NCBI GenBank assembly: GCA_001557505.1
Contig: LSAX01000008.1
Span: 1,860,001-1,924,000, forward strand
Length of the DNA stretch: 64,000 nucleotides
Direction of reading: 5' to 3'
DNA from: Reticulascus tulasneorum
Lineage: Eukaryota; Ascomycota; Sordariomycetes; Glomerellales; Reticulascaceae
Part shown: positions 33,823 through 42,799 of the stretch, piece after piece
Layout of the letters: every line of letters begins with the position of its first letter
How positions within the stretch are numbered: the first letter of the stretch is position 1
Notes under the pieces: model-generated
What the model was told of the DNA's origin: nothing
Databases searched by the model: none
The model's input: the letters and a program-made list of their open reading frames with translations, nothing else
Made by a program: the position numbers and the translations under genes

Positions 33823-35811
33823 TCATTTCCAAATGGGAATGTTCCAGCTTTGTAAATTAGACGTGACAGACGCCTTTGGCTGACCTGAGATCCAGCTATG
33901 CGACGTTAGAATCTGGCAATTCAGGCCAACTGGCTCAACGAGGTTTACTTTAGCACTCACCTCCGACGACATCATCCTCTGGTTCCCTTTCAAATAAAGC
34001 CTTTGTCTTGGCCGCAAATAAAGGTGTAAAGTCTGTGCAATTCCCCATGAGCATTGCATGTTCTTCAGACAACATCCACCTTCTGTGTTTCACATATAAC
34101 CAGACGCGCCTTGGATGAGACTGCAAGATTATCTCCAGGACATTAGTATGGACCTTTTGTTGGTGCTCGTAGTTAAGGTCTTTAGTCCAGTAGGCAACTT
34201 TGGCTTGGAACTGACATAGTTTCCATGATTGTTCTATGTCGGTGAAGAAAGCCTCACCAGAACCGCCTGGTATATAAAATCACATTGTCAGCGCGGGTTC
34301 CAATAACCGAGCTTTTACTACGCCAACATACCCAGAGTACAGTATAATGCATAGAAATTGCTTTCTTTGGAAAGTTTTTGCATATCAGCGCCATCAAAAA
34401 TATTACGCATCATTTTTAGCCAGAGCTCGTCGACGGAGATGGTAATTGACTGGCTGCTCCTCGCTTCTTGCTCGGGCCAAACGGCCACAACGTCAGATCC
34501 AAGTTTCTTCAGCATAGCAGATAACTTGATTAGGCACGAGAGCCTGCTGTTTTGGGCGCCTCGTTCACATACTCCAAGTCTCTTAAAGCCATGTGCACGA
34601 GAGGTCATATATGCCTCTAGGGTACGTTTAAATGAAGGAATCGAGTTTAGAGCAATGCTCCTACTGATGAGACTATTATCCAAGAAAATCGAGTTGATAA
34701 TATTGACATGTTTTGTCGAAATAGGCCAAAAACGGAAACTGAACCTGTCCCTGAGCTGAGGCTTGCCTGTCTCTCCTGGGGCAAGTTCAAGCCTGCCGTT
34801 AGAGATTCGCGAATAAGAGTTCATGGCTTTGGTCACTGGTAAATCATGGAGGATTGATTTGATGTTGTCCGAATTCGGAAACAGCGCGGCGGCAGCATTG
34901 TGAAAAGTTCTCCGCATCTTTTGTATTCTTGGGTTTGCGTCCTCGACGGCCTCAGGTAATACCATGCTGCGGAGGACAATTATGAGACGAGGGGATATCG
35001 GCCCAAATTCGTGAAAGCATAAGTACGTAGGTCCAAGATACTCTCCTGAACTCGCCAACACTGTTTCCTGTATAGGACCTTCGAAAAGGCTGTAGCACTG
35101 GTCTGTGATTATGAACTCTTCATCCTTCTCGACTGGTGTGCAAAATGCCATGTATGAGGACTGAGTATGGAAGTTGAACATTGCAGCATCGGCAGGGAAC
35201 ATCAGAGTTGGGAGGGTTCCCATCCACTTCCCCTCAGCATCCATATCGAGGTCCAAAATGACGCGTAGGTTGTGCAACCAAACATCTCTTGGCCTCTTAA
35301 ACCCTTTATTCGCCATATAGTCACGAAGGAGGTGCTTATCCTCCGCATTGTAGCTCTGTGGATCTTCAAAGAAGTACTTCTGGTAGAACCATGGACCGCG
35401 GTACTTCATGATGAAGAGGAACTTCCGGAGTATATTCCTCTCCACCCGATCAAGAAATAGTCCGGGCTCGCCAGCCTCGTGCGCCTTCTTCACCTTCTGG
35501 AGAATTACAGCTGTCCGGGACTCGAGTTTGGATAGTTCTGATTCGACATCTTTCTGACTCTTGATGGTGTTGTCGAAGTCACTGTACATGTTGTCCTGGC
35601 CGAACCAACGGGACACTGGTTCCTCGGCCAGCTGCGGTTCGACAGAGGTGAGGTCCAAGACGTTTAGAACCTTGTCGCCTTTGTGCTTCCCACGTTGAAA
35701 TTTTCGATGCTTCTTTGGCAGATTTCGTCCTGGGGGATCGAATGGGTGGGAGAAGTTGCGTAGGATGAACTGAGGGACGTAATGCTGGTACTGCACCTGG
35801 GATTCCATCAT
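33823..35811 (-). CDS. DUF4238 family protein
   Basis: Three exons on the minus strand (34332-35811, 33961-34266, 33823-33884) give 615 aa. The introns are GTATGT..CCAG and GTGAGT..TCAG, the second with a TTCTAAC branch site. The N-terminus QYQHYVPQFILRNFS is the hallmark of DUF4238, with its His-Tyr-Val-Pro-Gln-Phe core. The family also occurs in bacteria and phage-related islands and is of unknown function; a nuclease-like or defence role has been suggested for relatives but is not shown. No signal peptide or membrane segment is seen. Ignoring the introns would shorten the protein to 497 aa and lose the conserved C-terminal helix region (EAFFTDIEQSWKLCQFQAK). The 5' end and upstream region are duplicated at 32293-33486, so a second copy of this gene probably once lay to the left. 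Confidence 0.82.
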
Positions 35812-37075
35812 TCTGGGCCGAACTGCGATAAACTGACAGTGACAGAAGCGGGAAAGGAAAAGATGATGCGCGAGATATGGTCTTTATTAATGTTGTTGGT
35901 ATTGGAGGGTTCTTTAAGTCGCAGCCTTTTCGCTATCGGAGGCCTTCGTTGCAGCATTGGCCATAATATCGCCAATCATGTTGGAGCACGTAATCGGTTA
36001 CACCAACATGGCATGCCTTAGGTCCTCATGTGAATGGTGGACGCAGACACACGTTTTCCCGTGGCCTCTCTGGGCCATTTTTCAAAAAAGGCAATTGTAA
36101 TCCTACATCCAATTACAAACCCTCAAAAACCAGGGCGGAGAACAGCATCTGGTTTACTGAAAGTAGACAACTCGTATTTCTGGGGGAACAATTTCGACGA
36201 GCAAACTCTTTGTCGGCCAGTCAATCATCCACTGCTTCATTGCGTGTCTGATTGTCTCCTTATGCACTTAATATCGAAGGCATTGTCCAAACCACTGGTA
36301 GAGCGAGGGAATTAGAGCAGCTCTGGATCAAACTCTCTAACGCAGATTGATGACAGATGCTCAAAGACAACCAAACTGTTATGGAGGTGATGGAAACTCA
36401 TCGTCACCGGACGCCCACGCCAATCTCTCTGCCAGCAACGGTCCTTCGGGCACATAACTCTGTAGACGGGCATAATACCTTGAGAGGATTCGCAGCCGCC
36501 GTGTCGACCACTAGAGGCAGTGGAGGAGCAGGGCAGGCGTTCGTGAACTGGGATGGTGGAAATCAGGGGTAGCTCTGAGATATGAGATGTATGCAATGCG
36601 GGATTCTGCTTCCGGACAATGTATGTTTCTTTTGCGCGATGGCCGGGCGTAATCTTGCTGTTTCTTGACCCTTTAAGCACTTTCCTTGCTTCTCTGGATA
36701 TTTTGGGTAGGCTACCAAGTGTATCGCTGAGTGCCGTTTTCATTTGCAAAGTAGCACAATCGGCCATATAATATCAGACTAGAATTACTATTGAGTTATA
36801 GTATGGAGAGTGCCTTTGGTAAGAGGTTAGACATCAGTGGTGATGGTATGAAGTTAAGACTACTAGCTGTTAAGTATACAGAAAACTAGTTCCGTCCGAG
36901 ACCAGAATGTTATCATCGTCTCCCTTGAGACAGTTTTTCCGCTAGGTTGGCACTGAGAACTTATAATACTTTTCTACCCCTCCGAAGCCAATCGACCATT
37001 ACCAGTCAGCCTGTACCACTTATTAGTACTGTCCTGTAATGCTCTGGAATTGTCCTTACCAAGCAGTAGTACACA
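35795..37075. repeat. less-mutated copy of the duplicated block
   Basis: Direct repeat of 32293-33486. It covers the first codons and upstream region of the DUF4238 gene and the last exons of the small secreted protein gene. It has normal base composition and about 60 bp near 35830-35880 that are missing from the other copy. Confidence 0.85.
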
Positions 37076-37567
37076 GTTCTGCCGAATTGGTTAGACTCTC
37101 GGTAGACTTCGTGTCCGTCATCCTTGTGACATGTAAAGGTCTTGAATCCGTTCCAGCCACCACTGGTACCAAAGTAAATATTGAGTCTTCGCAATGGATT
37201 GATATACTTACCCAACAACCTGCCCAGTCTTCTGAGATCCAGCGTCGCCCCGTATATCGCCTACAAACCGAACACCACTTTTGAAGGTGCAATCGAAATG
37301 CTGCTCCCACGGCCGGTCCTCGTTGAACTTGCTCACACTACAAATATTTCCAGATGACGGGACGGAATGCGCCTGGGAATCGTCTGGGTAGTACTATTCG
37401 GAGTGTTAGCAATGGCGCTTGAGATGCTTGCCAGTGTTACTTACGCCCATATATTCATATGGGGCAAACTTGCCGTCTCCCCCAAGCGCATACGCGTCGA
37501 AAAAGTGGATTGACTCGATGGCCAACGCCACGGGAGCAAGGCTTAAAACAAGGCTAATCAACTTCAT
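36999..37567 (-). CDS. small secreted cysteine-containing protein
   Basis: Four exons (37445-37567, 37212-37393, 37060-37162, 36999-37010) give 139 aa. The introns are GTAAGT..ATAG, GTAAGT..CCAG and GTAAGG..ACAG. The last exon is only four codons (ADW then stop), so the 3' end is the least certain part. A clear signal peptide (MKLISLVLSLAPVALA) is followed by a mature protein with four cysteines (NICS, FDCT, FTCH, YYCL), probably two disulfides, and no recognised family. Size, secretion and Cys content fit a candidate effector or antimicrobial protein, which is inference. Its 3' exons lie in the duplicated block; the left copy keeps only that end in mutated form. It lies upstream of the DUF4238 gene on the same strand. 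Confidence 0.65.
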
Positions 37568-38840
37568 ATTGAATATCAACTCTGTTGTTGGGTGTGATGG
37601 GAATTTAGTCTATGATCGAGAGCTATAGGGTTCTGGGCCATCAATCTAGGCGGTGGTCGCAAGCTCCTTTAAGTAGAAAGGGTCATGATCGCATGGCAGG
37701 CGCGGATTAACATCAATATCAACCATGCGTCCGCTGGAGTGAACTCGCTACCGAGTCGTGCGGAGAGGCACCCGCTTTGTTACTTCTAAGCACTAGCGGG
37801 CCCTGCGGAAAGATGCTCCCAATTGTGCTTCTTGTAAACCGTATTTGAAGCTATATTCGAGGCCTCATTGCATGATGCATATTTGCAGACAGGTCATGGC
37901 ATGACAGCGTGGTATTGGACTAGGACTCTTTTGTGCCATTGTCAACTTATTACGGAGCGATCCTGCCAAGATCTATCACAAAGTCCGGGTTAACTTTTAT
38001 TTGCCTTGCTGATTACGAGAGCCCAAAGCAAGCTCCACAAACCAAACGACCCTACCATACTGGCAAAGAAGCTCTTGCCATCTTGAAGGACTCCGCTTGG
38101 CGTCATCCTACCAGCTTACATGATCCGCAACTTTTTAATCACCTAGAAATACACTCATTGCGGGTGGAAGCGCCGCTAGTGTCAATGTCTAAATACAGAC
38201 ATGGCCCTGGGTATTACTAGCGCTCATCCGAAGTTCCATAGTCTGGGGTCAGTAGGCATGCTCGCCTGGTATTCGGAACTGGCGGCAGGACTAGCTGCGG
38301 CTCCATCATCAACTCCTCGATGGTTGACTAGCGTTTACGACATGTTAGATTAGTAAGACAAGTGGATAAGTACTAAGAAGTTTCAAGTCAATGGACAACA
38401 TTACAATAATCTACAGTACTCTAGAGTAATTTGATGTGACAATGATAATGATGACACTGGCCGCCGGGTCTGTAAACGTAGTTCGAAAGTCGCCAATCGC
38501 CAGGTTCCAGAACATATCTTTTGCGTCCGGCCTTTTAAAGATGCACATCCAATTCACCATCGAGCGGGCCTACAGATGTCGAACGAATCTGCTGCGGCTA
38601 TGAATCAAAAGAGCAGCGACGGAACCGTGGTGTCATGAACTCTTAGTCGAACAGCTGAAAAGACTATAGATGCGGCTGTCGTTGATGACTGGCGCCTTCG
38701 TGATCCTGGGCGCGTGACCTGTTTATTTGTCACGCTTTTGTAACGAATCGAATGATTACTGGGGTTCACGTCAAGGCGGCTTCAGAGTATTTAATCTGAT
38801 AAGATTTATGCTGACTTCACTACTTAACTGGAATTATTAA
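37568..38840. other. gene-poor stretch
   Basis: One plus-strand frame (37933-38220) is open without an ATG near its start and without motifs. No mobile element is recognisable. Confidence 0.4.
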
Positions 38841-38869
38841 GCGGTCTACATCAGGACTCCAAGCAGTCT

Positions 38870-39130
38870 TGAGCCCCTTGATGATGATTGTATTCTCCAA
38901 TTCATCTTTCAAATGGATATTAAGACAATGGCTACGGTCAGCTTTCGGGAGTTGAATCACTTGGTCAAAAGCAGATGATCTGATTATGGCTATCTCATAC
39001 TTTAGCAGGTAGTCAACCCGATCATTTTCATCGAAAGTCGCTTCATAGTTTGCCTCATGCAGTCACGGAGGCATTACATGCAGCCAAGTGTGGGTTTGGC
39101 AGCAATCCACAATAACATCTAGTCATCCTA
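38870..39130 (-). pseudogene. coding relic of unknown family
   Basis: On the minus strand one frame reads like genuine protein: it contains HEANYEATFDENDRVDYLL, then AFDQVIQLPKADRSHCLN and KDELENTIIIKGLKTAW. It is interrupted by a TGA just before the first segment, which CGA to TGA would explain. No start or complete gene was found. The family is not recognised. Confidence 0.4.
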
Positions 39131-39554
39131 CATTATTTTGTTGATCTTAGTCTTGAGGTTCTTGATTATACCATTAGATTCCCTTTACCCAATCCGGACT
39201 AAAACTTGACCGTTCATCAACAGCCGCCTTACTGGGGGAGATATCGCTTTATAAAGTCTGTTGTACGTGTCGGACTTGTTGTTTTGCCTGCAGGTGTTGG
39301 CAATCTGTGTGTTGTGGTGGGTCCGAGCCTCGCGACTCCCATGTCAATAGGCAGAGAGCGTAGATGTGGTAATCTTCCCTAGTTCTAACCACGCACACCT
39401 CTAAGTTTGCCGCTGCGGAGACCCCATGACCGGGAGGTGTACAAATATTGCCAGTTGGTATTGGAAAAGTAGTGGGGAAACGGGCTGCTGAGCACATTCT
39501 CGTTATATTTACATATAACATAAATTACCTCTGCCGTCAGACGCCACGTATCAC

Positions 39555-39740
39555 TTATTGCCACGGAAATCGGCCCGTGAACCACGAGTTGACAAGCGTC
39601 AATGTGGTCTCCGGCTTGTCGAACGGCGCCAGATGCCCGGCGTTGTGAATCTCGGCAGAGGTCGGCGGCTCGTATGCTCTCGCACGCCCCGCGGGCTTGA
39701 TCCCGGAGTACGAGCGGTCGAGAGCTCTATTGACGAGGCG
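39555..39740 (-). pseudogene. C-terminal fragment of a serine carboxypeptidase (S10)
   Basis: The end of this frame reads AEIHNAGHLAPFDKPETT followed by LTLVNSWFTG. This resembles the last ~40 residues of carboxypeptidase Y-type S10 peptidases (GGHMVPYDQPENAL..VNEW), with the catalytic His in the GH pair. The rest of the enzyme, including the Ser motif GESYAG, is not found nearby, so this is a truncated remnant. A chance resemblance is possible. Confidence 0.45.
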
Positions 39741-40150
39741 CACTGATAACGCAGCGTGTTTCGATTTCCCATTGCAGACCACCGGTGCGGGTATTGGATC
39801 CCGCTTGGCGAGCGGGCCGAACATCGGAATCGACACCCCGTTGGAGGGCAAACTTACGACAAGTGGTCAACGGAGCCCGTATTATTAGTAAACTCCCCGC
39901 TTAGAACCACCATAATAGGAAGGAGGTGCGGGAACTTCCATCTGGACCACCAATGGACACCCTCACTAACTCACGGGATGACTCAATCAGCTCACAAGCC
40001 ACCCAGTCAATTGTGTCGATAGAGAGCAAGGGGAAGTTGGAAACCTCCTGTCAGTGACTATTGAAGGTGCCCAGACTGTCTGCAAACCATCTGACCGGCT
40101 CCACCTGTCCTACAACGTACGCCAACTAGGAGGCTCACGTCATCGCAAGC

Positions 40151-41545
40151 ATGAACGATCAGCCCCAGCTACCGGATCTTTTCACCAGGGACCCTCTCCC
40201 CAAAAATGCTCCTCCTCGGCGAAACGAGCCCATTGTCATTGTCGGAGCCGGCGTATTTGGCCTGGGGCTGGCGTGGGAGCTGACGGAGCGCGGCTACGAG
40301 AATGTCACCGTCCTCGATCGCTACCTACCACCTGTTGTCGACGGTAGCAGCGTCGACATCTCTCGCGTCATCCGTGTCGAGTATGCCGACCCGTTCTACG
40401 CCAGCCTCGCCCGCAAAGCCCTAGACGGTTGGCGGAGCGTCGAATTCGCTCCCTTCTACCACGAGTCTGGCTTCCTCATGCTGAGTAAGGACCCACAGAA
40501 CGCATACATCGCGAAGTCGGTCGCCGGCGTTGCCGTTGAAGGGATCAAGACTTTTGGCCACGGAGACTCCGAAAAGGCCATCAAGGCCAAGTACGCGGGC
40601 GTTCACGCAAAACTCGGAGGTATGAATGCCACACTCAATAGCGGGGGAGGGTGGGCCAACGCAGCCGGCAGCGTTCGAGCCTTGGCGCAGAAATGCAGCA
40701 AGACAGGGGTGTCTTTTATCGTCGGAAAGCAAGGGACCGTGACGGACTTGGTGCGTGACGGCTCAAGCAAGGTTGTTGGTGTTAAGGTCGCGACCGGAAC
40801 CGTCATTCCTGCGGCGCGTGTGGTGCTTGCCACGGGGGCGTGGACGAACGGCCTCGTCGGCGGTATGGAGCATGCCATTCGCGGCTCGGGCCAGCCGGTG
40901 GGCTTCATCCAGCTCACGCCAGATGAGGCCGCCTCGCTGACCCCGTCTCCTGTCATGATTGATATGGACACAGGCGTCTTCACGTTCCCGCCGACGGACA
41001 CGCACATTCTCAAGGTGGCTCGACACGGCTTCGGATACGCCACTGACTTTCCGGTCCTCGGCGGTGGCCTCCACACTGTCTCCGTGCCCAAGACGTACGG
41101 TGACAATACCAGCGCCGCCTTCATCCCCAAAGACGCGGACGAGGCTCTGCGCGAGGGGTTACGGACACTGGTCCCCGCGTTCGCAGACCGGCCATGGGCA
41201 AAGGCGAGGCTTTGCTGGTACACCGATACGCCTGAGGGCGACTTTGTCGTCGACTACCACCCTGAGATCGAGGGCTTGTTTCTGGCAACGGGAGGCTCCG
41301 GACAGTAAGATCTCTACTCATATTGGGAGCTCAACGCTAACTGATGCAGTGCCTTTAAATTTCTCCCCGTGCTTGGAGGGCCTGTCGCGGATTGCTTTGA
41401 AGGCAAGGCTTCTGATGCATTACGGACAAAATGGCGCATTGTCAAGCCAGAACAAGGCCAGATAAAAAGGGACATGGCTGGCGATGGCAGCAGAAAGGGT
41501 CCCGGCTTGAGGAAACTTTCCGCGCAGGAGCAAGAAAAACTTTAA
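40151..41545 (+). CDS. FAD-dependent amine oxidoreductase (sarcosine-oxidase-like)
   Basis: Two exons (40151-41304 and 41350-41545; 45-nt intron GTAAGA..GCAG with GCTAAC branch) give 449 aa. Near the N-terminus, IVIVGAGVFGLGLAWEL is the Rossmann GxGxxG that binds the ADP part of FAD, followed by an acidic strand end VTVLDRY. SSVDISRVIRVEYADP and VVLATGAWTN are typical of the DAO/sarcosine oxidase group that oxidises secondary amines or N-methyl and glycated amino acids, releasing hydrogen peroxide. The motif ATGGSGHAFKFLPVLG spans the splice junction; reading through the intron would lose this conserved FAD-contacting C-terminus. The exact substrate (sarcosine, pipecolate, fructosyl amino acid) is not decidable. 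The chain ends in EKL, at best a weak peroxisomal signal. Most of the frame is GC-rich and intact. Confidence 0.85.
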
Positions 41546-41750
41546 CGCTCGAGCACTTTCAAGAGCAGAGGAAATGGCACGCGCACGACTTTGTCGTCAA
41601 AGTCGATAGTCCATTTAAAGTCTAAAATGCAATATGATATTGGTATCCAGGTCGTCACGCGCTTGACACAATGAAGAAAATCTACATAGTGAAACCAAAT
41701 ACTCACACGAAAACTCCATAACTGTCGAGATACCAGTTGCCATTGAACCT

Positions 41751-42529
41751 ATGGCGAGAGCGAATGACGCGGCCCAGCAGGCGGCCAGTCGCCCGCTGAC
41801 GCCCGGCACGCCGAACCCGTCTCCTGCCCACCACCTGGTTAAGTCCCGGGAGTAGATCGGCCTCTCCATTCCGTCCTTCGTCTTCGCGTGTGTCGAGCTC
41901 ACGTTGCTTTTGTAAGCCCCCGCCCCTTCCGTGTCTGCACCGTACTTAACGTGCTCTTAGAAAATGAATGTCGGGATGGTGGTGCTAACGCTGATCCTCG
42001 GCGTGTTGATTGCCGTGCTTGCGGTCTTTTGCACGGGCCAGGCGTATATCAGCCCGATTTCCATGGTGTCGAGCTCGTCGCAGCTCATTGTCGCCGGCTC
42101 CTGCGCCTCACGTTTCCCATCGCTCGTTCTTCCTGGATCTTCGCCATCATCGCCGCGATCGTCAGCGTCGGCATCCATATCCTGAGGTACTGGGCCTATG
42201 CCTCTGGTAGGCACCGCCTACGCAGTTGCCTGCCGAACATGCTGATGGTCGGCATCGGCGCCTTAATTCCTACCTTCCAATACGGTGTCGCCATGTGCAT
42301 GGGCGGCGTTGCCACCGCCATCTGCAGAACCGAGGCCCAAAGTCGTTTGCCATCCTTCTTTTTCCAAGAGTGGCATGATTACAGGAGAGAGCATTGGGGG
42401 TTGTCAACGCCATTCTCAGCTTGGCCGGGGCCAGCGGGTCGACGCACGGGACCACCATCGGTTGCCCAGCCGGGGCGTGTTAAGTTTTATTTTGCAATTA
42501 TCTTCCGCGCCATTGCTTCAGCACCTTGA
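41751..42529 (+). pseudogene. OPT-family oligopeptide transporter pseudogene
   Basis: C-terminal parts of an OPT transporter are spread over three reading frames. The first (from 41964, after a GTAAGC..CTTAG intron) has MVVLTLILGVLIAVLAVFC and TGQAYISPIS. The second has FPIARSSWIFAIIAAIVSVG followed by LPNMLMVGIGALIPTFQYGV. The third has GVVNAILSLAGASGSTHG. The preceding exon piece (EIGLSIPSFVF-like) contains a TAG. OPT proteins import small peptides or metal chelates through about 14 helices; only the last few are represented here. With frameshifts and a stop it cannot be functional. Confidence 0.65.
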
Positions 42530-42799
42530 GGGAAAGCATCGTAGCAGCAAACAAGGCTGTGAATGATCAACTGCACCAGGTGTACGGGCCAAGAAATAAA
42601 GTTTACTTGATGATAAATACAATCATTTAGTCAATGAATTTGTCGAAACAAGTACGTGTAGACATAACAAAGACTGAACATGCGAGCCGAGCCCCCCCTG
42701 AGTCCCGGGTACTGTGTTTGCCGTCATGTACCCTAGTGCCACAGCTTGCAACTACGGAAATATCTGTGTAACCTTGAACTAAAACAACAACTATTCAAC

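Noticed and set aside
40151..41545. Calling the flavoenzyme a fructosyl amino acid oxidase
   Set aside because: The FAD motif fits the whole DAO/sarcosine-oxidase group, but no residue seen here decides for fructosyl substrates.
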